Source: Ureibacillus sp. FSL W7-1570 (lineage in GTDB: Bacteria; Bacillota; Bacilli; Bacillales_A; Planococcaceae). Taken from it: 64,000 bases of DNA. The position numbers and the translations under genes were made by a program. The DNA is taken from positions 620,001 to 684,000 of the forward strand of contig NZ_CP151979.1 in NCBI RefSeq assembly GCF_038593265.1. The letters run 5' to 3'. The notes under the pieces were generated by a model that was not told the DNA's origin, did no database searches, and saw only the letters and a program-made list of their open reading frames with translations. The first letter of the stretch is position 1, and every line of letters begins with the position of its first letter. This document shows positions 8,264 through 17,361 of this stretch, in pieces.

Positions 8264-8272
8264 TAGCATATG
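8264..8272 (-). promoter_or_regulatory. Candidate sigma-K -10 element of cotD
   Basis: On the minus strand this reads CATATGCTA, an exact match to CATANNNTA, about 36 bases before the cotD start codon. No convincing AC-type -35 is seen at 15-17 bases, so it is tentative. Confidence 0.4.
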
Positions 8273-8596
8273 GGAGATTGAAATGCTCGATTAGATAAAC
8301 ACCTAGAGAAAAATAAATAAAACGGAACGGTTAGAAAAGAGTTTTGGGGTTCTATTATTTCTAAGGATTGAAAGATATGACCGAACGCCGGTCTTTGAGG
8401 GAGATAGATGGGGTTTTTACTTTTATGAGGAAGTTTCTAAATTTCAAATTCCATCTTTTGAAATTTTAGAGCGCCATCAAGGCTTTTCATATAAAGTTGT
8501 TTATTTGGAAAGTTTTTTGTTGAAAGTGGGGCTCGTTAGGTATACAATTAAAACATAGTAAACGAATAAGAATTATAAGAAAAGGGATGATCCTCA
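8273..8596. other. Intergenic region between cotD and esterase gene
   Basis: About 320 bases without a gene. Near the right end TTGTTG (8517-8522) and TATACA (8541-8546), 18 bases apart, could be the sigma-A promoter of the esterase gene. I see nothing else definite in it. Confidence 0.4.
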
Positions 8597-9550
8597 ATGT
8601 CCTATTTATTGTCCAATACAATCGAATATTTAAAAGAAGCGAATCAACAACCCCCTTTATATACAATGGATCCAGCCGAAGAAAGAAATAGAAGGGAAAT
8701 TGCTTTAAAATTGAAAACCAAAACCCGTTCCAGTTTTATAAAGAAGAAAGACCAATTGATTCCTGTCAGAGATGGAAGCAAGATAAAGGTTCGCATATAT
8801 ACGCCGAAAGGAAATGGCCCATTTCCCATCATCATCTATTATCATGGCGGTGGCTGGGTATTGAACAGTATTGAAACCTGCGATGAGTCGTGTCAGTTGT
8901 TGGCAGAGTCAACGAACTCCGTTGTCGTTTCTGTAAATTACCGTTTGGCTCCTGAATACAAATTCCCGACACCGGTTTATGATGCATATGATGCGTTCCT
9001 ATGGACAGTGAAAAACAACAATCGATTAAACGGCAACAAGAAAATTATTGTGGCGGGAGACAGCGCAGGCGGCAATTTGGCTACAGTTGTAACATTGTTA
9101 AACCGGGACTTGCAAGGGCCTGAAATCCATGCGCAAATTTTGTTATATCCCGTAACCGATTTAACTTTCAGTACGCCATCTTATGAAGAATTCGCAGTCG
9201 GATTTGGCCTGTTGAAAGAAGACATGGCGTGGTTTAGAAAACACTATTTGAACAATGTGAATGAAACTTTCCACCAATATGCTTCCCCTTTATTGGCGGA
9301 CGATTTGTCGAATCTGCCTCCTGCATTCATTGCTGTTGCGGAAAATGATGTATTAAGGGATGAAGGAATCCGTTACGCAAACAAATTGATTGAATTTGGA
9401 GGAAAGGTTGAATTGACCGTTGCCCGTGGACTTGTTCATAGCTATTTCACAAAAAATCAATTCTTCGATGAAAATATCAAGGATACTATTTTTCAAATTC
9501 GCGCTTTTTTATCAACAATCACTACTAAAGGAGAAATCAACGCTTCTTGA
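8597..9550 (+). CDS. Alpha/beta hydrolase, HSL-type esterase/lipase
   Basis: The 317-residue protein shows the hormone-sensitive-lipase family layout. HGGGW (about residues 84-88) forms the oxyanion hole, GDSAGGNLA (about 155-163) carries the nucleophile Ser, and AENDVLRDEG supplies the Asp and VHSYF the His of the triad. An N-terminal cap segment precedes the core. There is no signal peptide, so it is cytosolic. Likely substrates are short-chain acyl esters; the natural one is unknown. Ribosome site AAAAGGGATGA precedes the start, and a terminator follows. Confidence 0.88.
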   Translation: MSYLLSNTIEYLKEANQQPPLYTMDPAEERNRREIALKLKTKTRSSFIKKKDQLIPVRDGSKIKVRIYTPKGNGPFPIIIYYHGGGWVLNSIETCDESCQLLAESTNSVVVSVNYRLAPEYKFPTPVYDAYDAFLWTVKNNNRLNGNKKIIVAGDSAGGNLATVVTLLNRDLQGPEIHAQILLYPVTDLTFSTPSYEEFAVGFGLLKEDMAWFRKHYLNNVNETFHQYASPLLADDLSNLPPAFIAVAENDVLRDEGIRYANKLIEFGGKVELTVARGLVHSYFTKNQFFDENIKDTIFQIRAFLSTITTKGEINAS

Positions 9551-9583
9551 TGGCCGACTTTTCAAAGTTGGCCATTTTTTTGT
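9549..9583 (+). terminator. Terminator after esterase gene
   Basis: TGGCCGACTT pairs with AAGTTGGCCA around a short loop, followed by seven T. Confidence 0.85.
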
Positions 9584-9723
9584 CTCTGTTATAGCCTTTC
9601 TTGATCATTTAATTGATAGAAGGTTAAGTGGATTAAGCTATGAGCCCTTCTCCGATTTTGGATGCAACGTACTATAAAGTGTAAGATTTTTTAATAAGTC
9701 TTTATATGTTTGGAGGTGAAATC

Positions 9724-10551
9724 ATGAGTTCTATTGCAATCAGTCCAGGGCATTTCGGCGTTGGCAGTGGTGCAAGAGATATCATAGATGAAGTGACGGA
9801 AGCAAGAAAAGTGGTAGATCGGGTTGCCTATTTATTGCAGCAGGAAGGAATAACGGTCCACAAAATTGTGGATGATCGTTCGAAAAAGCAGAGTGACAAC
9901 CTGAATTATTTGATACGTGAACATAACTCCAAAAACAGGAAGCTGGATGTGAGTATTCATTTCAACTCTTCCGGCAAAAGAACAGACCAGCCATTGGGCA
10001 CAGAAGTTTTGTATCTTAATGATTCACTTCAGGCCTTTGCGGCGAGAATGAGTCAGGCCATTGCCAAAGCAAGCGGATTAAAAAATAGAGGTGCCAAAAA
10101 AAGAAGTGAGCTCGCTTTTTTGAAAGGGACAAATCAACCTGCCGTTCTCATTGAAGTATGTTTCGTTAACTCAGTGCAAGATGTGAAAATCTATCAATCG
10201 AAATTCAATGAAATCTGCGAGGCGATTGCAAAAGAGTGCATTGCGTATGTTGCACCAAACCCGGCCAATAAAGAAAGCGATCTGGAAAACGTTGAGGGCG
10301 AAATTCAAAAGACGTTGCCTTCCGTTGGTACAAAAGGAGAATTTACTAGTCCGGAATTAAAAAAACGGCTTGATGCGATATTAAAAGACCAAAAAATGAT
10401 TGAAGCCATTGTCCGAAAAGGGATTGATGAACAGGCCATCCATGGGGTTTGGCTCGAAAAACTGCGCGATGGCACGTTATCTTCCGCTGATTTGTTGGGT
10501 ATCAGCACTTTAATTATCGAGCATCAGATAAAAAATGCGGGTAAAAAGTGA
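9724..10551 (+). CDS. N-acetylmuramoyl-L-alanine amidase (Amidase_3), no signal peptide
   Basis: Cleaves the amide bond between muramic acid and the stem peptide. The 275-residue protein begins MSSIAISPGHFGVGSGARD, the metal His motif, with SIHFNSS (second His) near residue 80 and IEVCFVNS (catalytic Glu) near 143, the usual zinc-amidase set. Residues 195-275 form a separate charged helical C-terminal region that I do not recognise, possibly a cell-wall or partner-binding part. No export signal is visible, as in phage endolysins, but no holin or phage gene is nearby. The start is set by GGAGGTGAAATC-ATG. Confidence 0.8.
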   Translation: MSSIAISPGHFGVGSGARDIIDEVTEARKVVDRVAYLLQQEGITVHKIVDDRSKKQSDNLNYLIREHNSKNRKLDVSIHFNSSGKRTDQPLGTEVLYLNDSLQAFAARMSQAIAKASGLKNRGAKKRSELAFLKGTNQPAVLIEVCFVNSVQDVKIYQSKFNEICEAIAKECIAYVAPNPANKESDLENVEGEIQKTLPSVGTKGEFTSPELKKRLDAILKDQKMIEAIVRKGIDEQAIHGVWLEKLRDGTLSSADLLGISTLIIEHQIKNAGKK

Positions 10552-10749
10552 GCTGAGACAATGGCCACTTTTATAAAAAAATAACGTTTTAATTTTTTTT
10601 GCGCTCTTTCGAAAGGGGATTTATGTTACTTTTGGAAAATCATTCTAAATGATCGTTTGGTTTTTACATTTACTTCCCTATTTTCCATCGTTATAATTTT
10701 TATAATATCTTATATTTCAAAAATGATTGAAAGGCATGGTTAAAATTTT

Positions 10750-11652
10750 ATGACTGAAGAGAAAAAAGGCATGCTTAATGCCATTCTAGCTTATACCATC
10801 TGGGGATTCTTTCCCGTTTATTGGAAAGTTCTCGAACATGTAAATAGCATGGAAATATTGTTAAACCGGATTATTTGGTCTTTTGTATTTACAACCCTTT
10901 TTATATTAATCATTGGCCAAAAGAATAAATTGGCCGCTGACTTGAAATATCTTTGGCACAATAAAAAGATCTTTTTCTCATTGATGCTGGCTTCTTTTGT
11001 CATCTCATGCAATTGGTTTTTGTACATATGGGCGGTAACGAATGATCATGTGGTGGAGACAAGCCTTGGGTACTATATTAACCCGTTGATCACCGTATTG
11101 TTTGGCGTATTTCTATTCAAAGAACAATTGTCGAAAGCCCAAATCCTTTCCGTGATACTTGCATTTTGTGGAGTCGCATTGATGGCGGTGCGTTACGGGA
11201 AAATCCCATGGGTCGCATTGTGCATCGCCCTGTCATTTGCCATCTATGGCGCATTAAAGAAAAAAATTCAACTGGATGCCACCAGGGGGTTGGCAATTGA
11301 AACATTGTTCATTTTGCCTGTTGCAATAGTTTATTATATTTTTCTTATGTCAACTACTGATATTTCATTTTTACATATTGATTGGAAAACGGATCTGTTT
11401 CTTATTTTAGGAGGCTTAGTGACAGCATATCCTTTAATTTTATTCGCAAAGGGAGCGAAAGCTTTGCCCCAATCCATTTTAGGCTTTATCCAATATGTTT
11501 CCCCGACGATTCTATTGATTTTGGGGGCTGCGGTTTACGGTGAACCGTTTACAAGTGTGGAATTGATTTCTTTTGGTTTCATATGGATGGCCATCATCAT
11601 TTTCAGTTTATCCGCCATTTTGGAAAATCGGAAAAAACGTACCCTGACATAA
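10750..11652 (+). CDS. rarD: EamA-family transporter RarD
   Basis: The 300-residue membrane protein has about ten hydrophobic segments arranged as two EamA repeats. Its N terminus GMLNAILAYTIWGFFPVYWK and the middle TNDHVVETSLGYYINPLITV are typical of RarD, named for chloramphenicol sensitivity and of unknown natural substrate. It sits in the cytoplasmic membrane as a drug/metabolite transporter-superfamily permease. The gene is single and has no clear Shine-Dalgarno beyond AAAGGC. Confidence 0.88.
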   Translation: MTEEKKGMLNAILAYTIWGFFPVYWKVLEHVNSMEILLNRIIWSFVFTTLFILIIGQKNKLAADLKYLWHNKKIFFSLMLASFVISCNWFLYIWAVTNDHVVETSLGYYINPLITVLFGVFLFKEQLSKAQILSVILAFCGVALMAVRYGKIPWVALCIALSFAIYGALKKKIQLDATRGLAIETLFILPVAIVYYIFLMSTTDISFLHIDWKTDLFLILGGLVTAYPLILFAKGAKALPQSILGFIQYVSPTILLILGAAVYGEPFTSVELISFGFIWMAIIIFSLSAILENRKKRTLT

Positions 11653-11751
11653 AAGGATTTTTTAAAATTTTATAGAAATATCAAAAATTGTGATATTTTC
11701 TATCTCTTTCTTGAATATCCGATTTTTTAGATGAGTGGAGGGGGAGTGTTC

Positions 11752-12378
11752 ATGTATGTGAAAATGAATGGTAAGGAGTTCCATTTCCATCGGGTTCGAA
11801 TTGATCTTTTGGAAACGGATATACGTGAACCATTTCGTTTCTTTGATAAGAAAACGATTCGCGATCTTCTCCGGCATAACCGTTACCAACATCTGAGAGA
11901 GAAGGTGATGAATGAATATGAAGAAATTTTGGATGTGCCTGCTGGTCCCGCCCTTTATAACTTGAAAAAAAAGAACGACCCATTTTACAAAGAATTTCTG
12001 AATAATTACGGTGATTTGGCTTATTGCCAATTCGTCGTAAAGGGCAATGAGACATTACTAAATAAAAAGGGCGTATATACGATTATCATGAACGATAAAA
12101 TTGTATTTGCAGGAATTTGCAATAATAAATTCAAGTTGAGATTTAATCAGCATATCGGAAATGTCTCTCCAAAGTCATGTTTCCGTGATGGCACCGCGAC
12201 CCACTGTCATATCAATTCAAAAATAGCCCGGCACATCTTGGATTCAAATATCTATTTCCAAGTGTGTCCATTGAATGATTTGGAGGAAATGAAATCAGTA
12301 AAAAACTGGCTCATTGACCGTTTTGAACCATTGTGGAATTTAAGATTTGGAAGCGATGTCATTTATACGTATAATTAA
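11752..12378 (+). CDS. Uncharacterised protein with GIY-YIG-like C-terminal domain
   Basis: I do not recognise the N-terminal 100 residues. Residues 107-200 resemble a GIY-YIG nuclease: GVY (107-109) and FAG (119-121) stand for GIY and YIG, an Arg follows at 130 in KLRFNQH, and the region ends in LIDRFEPLWN, the usual Glu/Pro/Trp-Asn tail. FAG in place of YIG removes the Tyr, so activity is uncertain. His and Cys residues between (CFRDGTATHCH) could bind metal. The start at 11752 follows GGAGGGGG. The gene is single, beside rarD, with no restriction-modification partner. Confidence 0.55.
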   Translation: MYVKMNGKEFHFHRVRIDLLETDIREPFRFFDKKTIRDLLRHNRYQHLREKVMNEYEEILDVPAGPALYNLKKKNDPFYKEFLNNYGDLAYCQFVVKGNETLLNKKGVYTIIMNDKIVFAGICNNKFKLRFNQHIGNVSPKSCFRDGTATHCHINSKIARHILDSNIYFQVCPLNDLEEMKSVKNWLIDRFEPLWNLRFGSDVIYTYN

Positions 12379-12502
12379 TGGGGAAATCAATTTCGGGAGC
12401 TTTTGGAATTCTCATTTGTTATAAATCCTTCAATTTTATTTCACTATTTTCTAACAAATCTTTGATATGATAGTAACAATAAGGACTTAAGGAGAGACAG
12501 AA

Positions 12503-13219
12503 ATGGGTTCAAATATTAACGTATTATTCGCTTTTGGGGCAGGCTTTTTAAGCTTCATTTCCCCGTGTACATTGCCGCTCTATCCGGCTTTTCTTTCGTA
12601 CATAACCGGAATGAGCTACGATGAAATAAAAAATGATAAAGGGATGCTGCAAAAAAGGGCCATTTTGCATACGCTCTTTTTCTTGATAGGGTTCTCGATT
12701 ATTTTTATCGTCCTCGGTTTTGGCGCAAGATTGTTGTCCATTGAGAACTTCTTCCTGAATTATCAGGATTTGATCCGTCAAATCGGGGCCATTTTGATTG
12801 TCGCCTTTGGATTGATGATTGTCGGTTGGTTAAAAATCGACTTTTTAATGAAAGATCATAAATTCCAATTTAAGAGCAGACCTTCAGGTTATTTCGGATC
12901 ATCATTGATCGGCCTTGCATTTGCGGCGGGTTGGACGCCGTGCACCGGTCCGATTTTGGCAGCGATCATCGCCCTGGCCATGACAAATCCCAATTCCGCA
13001 ATGGGGTACATGATTGCTTACGTATTAGGTTTTTCCATCCCTTTCTTTATATTGTCTTTCTTTATTTCCAGAATGGGATGGCTTCGGAAATACAGCCAGA
13101 AAATTGTAAAAATCGGCGGGTATATCATGATTGCCATGGGAGTTTTGCTGTTCTTTGACGGCATGAATTATATCATCCGGGTGTTGTCACCAATCTTTGG
13201 AGGTTTTACCGGTTTCTAA
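12503..13219 (+). CDS. ccdA: Cytochrome c biogenesis thiol transporter CcdA
   Basis: Carries reducing equivalents across the membrane to keep apocytochrome c cysteines (or spore thiol-disulfide proteins) reduced outside. The 238-residue protein has six hydrophobic segments and the two conserved Cys-Pro motifs FISPCTLPLYPAFLSY (helix 1) and AAGWTPCTGPILAAI (helix 4). The ATG follows AAGGAGAGACAG. B. subtilis has ccdA-ccdB-ccdC-yneK in this order; here ccdB is missing but ccdC and a yneK-like gene follow. Confidence 0.94.
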   Translation: MGSNINVLFAFGAGFLSFISPCTLPLYPAFLSYITGMSYDEIKNDKGMLQKRAILHTLFFLIGFSIIFIVLGFGARLLSIENFFLNYQDLIRQIGAILIVAFGLMIVGWLKIDFLMKDHKFQFKSRPSGYFGSSLIGLAFAAGWTPCTGPILAAIIALAMTNPNSAMGYMIAYVLGFSIPFFILSFFISRMGWLRKYSQKIVKIGGYIMIAMGVLLFFDGMNYIIRVLSPIFGGFTGF

Positions 13220-13340
13220 TTGTATTGGATGTTAGGACCTTGAAATTTCATGTCAATCATTCTAGGTGTATTGAAAAATGAATATTTCAAGGTTCTTAGA
13301 TACATATGAATAAAACATTATGGTATATTATTAAGGAGCG

Positions 13341-13366
13341 CTGCCTGCAAACAGGCAGTTTTTTTA
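13341..13366 (+). terminator. Terminator between ccdA and ccdC
   Basis: CTGCCTG, loop CAAA, CAGGCAG, then seven T. It lies just 21 bases before the ccdC start codon, with the ccdC ribosome site directly after it, so it probably ends ccdA transcripts or attenuates read-through into ccdC. Confidence 0.8.
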
Positions 13367-13386
13367 AGCCTATGAGGAGGGATAAC

Positions 13387-13899
13387 ATGTTTGAAAATAT
13401 ACCTTCTCGCTATATCATTATTGCGAGTACGTTGATGGCTATATTGATGGGTACCTTCATCATGATGATGAGATTGCGATCTCAAAAGAAACCGGTGAAT
13501 GCAAAAAAAATACTGATACCGCCCATCGCCATGTCCACAGGGGCGTTGATGTTTGTATTTGAGGAGTTTCGGGTTCCGCCGTTACAAATATTAGAAGCCA
13601 TTGTTGTCGGAGTCATTTTTTCTTTTGTATTGATTGCCACATCCAAATTTGAAATTCGGGACAACGAAATTTACATGAAACGTTCCAAAGCGTTTTTTAT
13701 CATTTTAGTCAGCTTGTTATTGATACGGACTCTCGGAAAAGTGGTGTTAACCGATTCTTTTGATCCCGGTGAATTAGCCGGCATGTTCTGGTTATTGGCA
13801 TTTGCCATGCTTTGGCCATGGCGCATCGCAATGCTCATTCAATATAAAAAAATTGAGAAATCCCATTTGATTGATTCGCTGGAAAAAGGGAACTTGTGA
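13387..13899 (+). CDS. ccdC: CcdC family membrane protein
   Basis: The 170-residue protein has four or five hydrophobic segments and ends with LLAFAMLWPWRIAMLIQYKKI. It corresponds to B. subtilis CcdC (YneJ), a membrane protein encoded next to ccdA and not essential for cytochrome c assembly there. ATG 13387 follows GAGGAGGGATAAC; a longer frame from 13306 would start before the terminator and is rejected. Assignment rests on features and synteny. Confidence 0.8.
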   Translation: MFENIPSRYIIIASTLMAILMGTFIMMMRLRSQKKPVNAKKILIPPIAMSTGALMFVFEEFRVPPLQILEAIVVGVIFSFVLIATSKFEIRDNEIYMKRSKAFFIILVSLLLIRTLGKVVLTDSFDPGELAGMFWLLAFAMLWPWRIAMLIQYKKIEKSHLIDSLEKGNL

Positions 13900-13934
13900 G
13901 TGGCGGCTTTCACGAAGGGGATAATGAATAAATA

Positions 13935-13981
13935 AAAAAATGATCATGCAATCCAAAAGATGATTGTATGATCATTTTTTT
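13935..13981. terminator. Bidirectional terminator between ccdC and yneK-like gene
   Basis: AAAAAATGATCATGCAATC pairs with GATTGTATGATCATTTTTTT with one mismatch. Confidence 0.8.
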
Positions 13982-13986
13982 GTCTT

Positions 13987-14433
13987 TTATTTTTGGCTCT
14001 CGGCAAAATATTTTTCGTAAGGTGTAACATCAATGTTCATTTCGGCCAATTTTTTCCGCAAAAATTTATGGTCCCTTTTCGGCGTGGCAACGATGTAGCC
14101 TCTAATGATCAGTTCTTCTGTAATGCTTTTGGCTTTTTCTTTTACGGCAAGCTCGCTGATTTTTCCTGCAATGGACTCTTTGGCTTGCTGTCTGAATAAT
14201 TCGGGTACGGGGCTGACCAGTTCATTCAATAGCTGTTTTGCTTCATCATTCCATAAATGCAAAGTCTTATTGATATAGTAATTTTGCCAATCCAACTCCG
14301 ATTTTCCATCTTCTTTTGGCAATGATTTCAAAAACTTCCGGAACATAAAAAACCCGCCAATGGCCATCAAAATAACCATTATAAAACTCCAAACAACGAG
14401 TAACCACATTACCCAACCTACCAATTTGCTCAC
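13987..14433 (-). CDS. yneK: YneK-like DUF2621 family membrane protein
   Basis: The 148-residue protein has one N-terminal membrane helix (about residues 5-32) followed by a cytosolic helical domain with ELDWQNYYINKTLHLWNDEAKQLLN and ending VTPYEKYFAES. It matches the DUF2621 family and occupies the same place as yneK next to ccdC in B. subtilis. Function unknown. Its ribosome site on the minus strand is AAAGAGGTGAG. Confidence 0.78.
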   Translation of the reverse strand: MSKLVGWVMWLLVVWSFIMVILMAIGGFFMFRKFLKSLPKEDGKSELDWQNYYINKTLHLWNDEAKQLLNELVSPVPELFRQQAKESIAGKISELAVKEKAKSITEELIIRGYIVATPKRDHKFLRKKLAEMNIDVTPYEKYFAESQK

Positions 14434-14544
14434 CTCTTTTTCTCTCTCTAAATCATTATAACAAGGAAGAAAAAATTTTCATTAACGTTGTCTCTATTTT
14501 TTCAACAAATTGATATATAGGTAGATGAAAGGGGGGAGAAGAAG

Positions 14545-14763
14545 ATGGCCAACTTGACGTTCGAGCAAGGGACACTAAAACTCGTTTATGAAACGGGCGT
14601 TGATGAATCCGGCAATACGATTTTGGCGTCCAGAACTTACAGAAATGTGCGCAACAATGTGACAGCCGAGCAACTAGCCGGGGTGGTACAAGCATTCATC
14701 CAACTTTCCGGTCACCCGGTGGTCCAGGCTTCAGTGTCAAAAACGGAAAAAATCGAACTTTAA
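14545..14763 (+). CDS. DUF1659 domain protein
   Basis: The 72-residue protein contains KLVYETGVDESGNTILASRT and VTAEQLAGVVQAFIQLSG, typical of DUF1659. It is the first of three closely spaced small genes (DUF1659, DUF2922, YvrJ-like), a set commonly found together in Bacillales. The ribosome site is GGGGGGAGAAG. Function unknown. Confidence 0.82.
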   Translation: MANLTFEQGTLKLVYETGVDESGNTILASRTYRNVRNNVTAEQLAGVVQAFIQLSGHPVVQASVSKTEKIEL

Positions 14764-14783
14764 TCTGTTAGGGGGGATAGTGA

Positions 14784-14996
14784 ATGGCTAAGGTACTCGA
14801 AATGAAATTTGAAGCTGCCAACGGAAAGAATTTCACCATTTCAATCAATGATCCAAAACCGGATCTGACTCCATCAGATGTATCAAGCGCAATGGAAACC
14901 ATCATGAATCAGGATGTGTTTCATGTAAATGGATCGGCGCTTGTTTCCATCAAACAGGCCCGCATGATTGATAAAACCATTGAAAATCTATTTTAA
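14784..14996 (+). CDS. DUF2922 domain protein
   Basis: The 70-residue protein includes LEMKFEAANGKNFTISINDP and SAMETIMNQDVF, the DUF2922 pattern. It follows the DUF1659 gene by 20 bases with GGGGGGAT as ribosome site, so the two are cotranscribed. Function unknown. Confidence 0.82.
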   Translation: MAKVLEMKFEAANGKNFTISINDPKPDLTPSDVSSAMETIMNQDVFHVNGSALVSIKQARMIDKTIENLF

Positions 14997-15088
14997 TCTT
15001 TTGGAATCGGCAAAATCCTGAATGGATTTTGTCGATTTTCTAATCAATTGAAATTCGGCATGGTGTCCAATCGAAAGGGGAGATGCAA

Positions 15089-15238
15089 ATGGAACAATGG
15101 ATTACGCTCATTCAGGAAATCGGTTTTCCGATTGTCATTTCGTTTTATTTGCTGCATCGGATTGAAGTTAAGCTGGAAGCAATCTATTCGGTGCTTGCAT
15201 CCATGAAAAGTATGAATGGAGAAAAAGTATTTGAATGA
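15089..15238 (+). CDS. YvrJ family small membrane protein
   Basis: A 49-residue frame starts MEQWITLIQEIGFPIVISFYLLHR and has a short hydrophobic segment followed by RIEVKLEAIYSVLASM. This is the YvrJ pattern, usually encoded after DUF1659/DUF2922 genes exactly as here. GAAAGGGGAGATGCAA precedes the ATG. Confidence 0.8.
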   Translation: MEQWITLIQEIGFPIVISFYLLHRIEVKLEAIYSVLASMKSMNGEKVFE

Positions 15239-15356
15239 GAAGCAAGAAGTGAAATTTTTTTCACAAATTTGTTAAAAATCTTTCATGAGAAAAAGTTTTA
15301 CTAAAATACGCCTTTCATTTATGATTAACATAGTATTCCAAGGGAGTTGAATCGTA

Positions 15357-15983
15357 ATGAAGAAAAAGAAATTAATCATCATCACCTTGTTGCTGATTGT
15401 CGGGGTCCTATTATCTTCTTGCAGCAATTATAATTTTAAACCGACAATCGAGTATAAGATACAAGACTTTACTATGATTGATCATCGGGGAGAAACGGTT
15501 ACTTTAGATGACTTAAAAGGGCAACCTTGGATTGCTATGTTTATTTTTACAAACTGCAAAACGATTTGCCAGCCAATGACGTTAAACATGTCGATAGTGC
15601 AAGAAAAATTGGTTGAAAAAGGCCTCGAAGATTACAAAATCGTCGGGTTTTCAGTAGACCCGGAAAATGATACGCCGGAAGCGTTATCCAAGTATTTGGA
15701 CTACTTTACAGTTCCTGATGAATCGAAATGGCATCTGCTTACAGGCTATGATCAAAAATTCATCGAACAATTTGCACTTCAATCATTTAAAGCGCTTGTA
15801 AAAAAACCGGAAGATGATGATCAAGTGATTCATGGTTCCTCATTCTATCTCGTTGATGAAAATGGGGTTGCCGTAAAATATTATTCAGGTTATTCCGAAG
15901 AGGAAAATTCAGCTAAAGCTGTACCATATGATGAAATTGCATTGGATATGGAAACATTAATCAATAATATGAAGAAGAAATAA
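15357..15983 (+). CDS. SCO1/SenC family lipoprotein
   Basis: Copper chaperone-type thioredoxin-fold protein needed for the CuA centre of cytochrome c oxidase. The 208-residue product has a lipoprotein signal (LLLIVGVLLSSC, Cys21). The metal-binding pair is in FTNCKTICQPM, the usual CxxxC, with the conserved His in DQVIHGSSFYLVD. It should be anchored outside the membrane. The ATG follows AAGGGAGTTGAATCGT. It is monocistronic with its own terminator; no cox genes are nearby. Confidence 0.9.
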   Translation: MKKKKLIIITLLLIVGVLLSSCSNYNFKPTIEYKIQDFTMIDHRGETVTLDDLKGQPWIAMFIFTNCKTICQPMTLNMSIVQEKLVEKGLEDYKIVGFSVDPENDTPEALSKYLDYFTVPDESKWHLLTGYDQKFIEQFALQSFKALVKKPEDDDQVIHGSSFYLVDENGVAVKYYSGYSEEENSAKAVPYDEIALDMETLINNMKKK

Positions 15984-16014
15984 AAAATGCTTGGGGTTTC
16001 CCAAGCATTTTTTT
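15982..16014. terminator. Bidirectional terminator between sco gene and metI
   Basis: AAAAAATGCTTGGG pairs with CCCAAGCATTTTTTT. Confidence 0.88.
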
Positions 16015-16015
16015 A

Positions 16016-17116
16016 TCAGCCTCTTAATGAATCAAAGACCTGTTTTAAATCGGCGATAATATCTTCCGCATTTTCTATTCCCACAGAAAAGCGCAAGAGA
16101 CAATCGTCCACTCCGCGGGCAATTCGTTCTTCGTATGGAATGTCGGCATGTGTTTGAGTTGCAGGATATGTAATAAAGCTTTCCGGACCGCCTAAACTTT
16201 CGGCAAACGTAATGAGTTTCATATTTTTTAAGAACGGATTGACAAATTCAGGTTTCGTCAAACGGAATGAAAGCATTCCGCCTTTGCCGGTATACAGTAC
16301 ATCGGAAACTAAAGGTTCCTCTTTCAAATATGCAACGACTCTTTTCGCATTTTCATCATGCTGCTTCATTCTCACATGCAATGTTTTCAAACCGCGAATG
16401 ACCAGCCAGCTATCGAAAGGGGACAGCACAAGCCCCATGCTGTTTTGATTAAATGACAATTTTTCGCTAAGCTCTTTCCCTTTTGAAACGACAAGACCGG
16501 CCAATGTATCGTTATGTCCCGCAATATATTTGGTCGCACTGTGCACAACAATATCCGCCCCATGTTCCATTGGCCGTTGGAAATATGGGGAGTAGAATGT
16601 ATTATCAACGATAAATAACAAGTTATGTTTTTTGCAGATGTCATTGAAATAATCCAAATCAAATTCGATCATTAATGGATTTGTAGGTGTTTCAAGGAAA
16701 ACGGCTTTCGTATGTTCGTTGATCAATCCTTCAACTTCTTCCACTTTTGAGAAGTACACCGGCCGGATTTGATACATTTCGTTAAATACTTTTAGTAAAC
16801 GATAAGTCCCCCCATACACATCTTCCGGCAAAAGGATTTCATCACCCGGTTTGAAGATGGAAAGAACCAATTGAATGGCGGCCATTCCGGAGCTACAGGC
16901 AAAACCCGCATCTCCCCCCTCCAATTCCGCAATGCCATTTTCTAAAATTTCACGGGTCGGGTTTTTTGTTCGAATATAATCATATCCTGTAGATTCCCCA
17001 ATGCCAGTGTGTCTATAGGCTGTGGACATATAAATTGGGGGATTTACAGCACCTGTTCGGATGTCACTTTGATTTCCCAATTGAACTAATTTTGTTTCAA
17101 TCCAACTTTTTGTCAT
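16016..17116 (-). CDS. metI: Cystathionine gamma-synthase / O-acetylhomoserine thiolyase (MetI-type)
   Basis: A PLP enzyme of the transsulfuration family that condenses O-acetylhomoserine with cysteine (or sulfide) on the way to methionine. The 366-residue protein has SSGMAAIQLVLS, the PLP-site DNTFYSPYFQRP and the lysine in VVHSATKYIAGHNDT. The C terminus RFSVGIENAEDIIADL is conserved. The start at 17116 has AAGGAAAG upstream; the longer frame adds a hydrophobic stretch without a ribosome site. It fits with the acetyl-type metA at 54 kb. I see no S-box in front of it. No metC follows, unlike B. subtilis. Confidence 0.9.
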   Translation of the reverse strand: MTKSWIETKLVQLGNQSDIRTGAVNPPIYMSTAYRHTGIGESTGYDYIRTKNPTREILENGIAELEGGDAGFACSSGMAAIQLVLSIFKPGDEILLPEDVYGGTYRLLKVFNEMYQIRPVYFSKVEEVEGLINEHTKAVFLETPTNPLMIEFDLDYFNDICKKHNLLFIVDNTFYSPYFQRPMEHGADIVVHSATKYIAGHNDTLAGLVVSKGKELSEKLSFNQNSMGLVLSPFDSWLVIRGLKTLHVRMKQHDENAKRVVAYLKEEPLVSDVLYTGKGGMLSFRLTKPEFVNPFLKNMKLITFAESLGGPESFITYPATQTHADIPYEERIARGVDDCLLRFSVGIENAEDIIADLKQVFDSLRG

Positions 17117-17361
17117 GACTGTCACTCTTTCCTTGAAATACTTTATTGAATTGTTTATTAAACAATTTATCACAGGTCTTAATTCAAAAACAATAGTTTC
17201 AAGAATTAATAAAATATTTCTTATTTTATAAATAGAAATAATAATAAAAACAATGAATTGAACTATTTTCCAAAATTCATTAGCGTTTTCAAATCAATTT
17301 TTCGTTTTTAGGTTATAATCAATGGTTAGAATAGTTAAATGCGCTCTCACAGGGGGAAATC

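Noticed and set aside
9724-10551. A prophage around the leaderless amidase.
   Set aside because: No holin, tail, capsid or integrase genes surround it; neighbours are an esterase and rarD.
13306-13386. An N-terminal extension of the ccdC frame.
   Set aside because: It contains the ccdA terminator, and the good ribosome site lies after it.
16016-17340. A possible S-box upstream of metI.
   Set aside because: No AGGGA, GCAACC or GTGCTAATTCC core is visible between 17117 and 17340.
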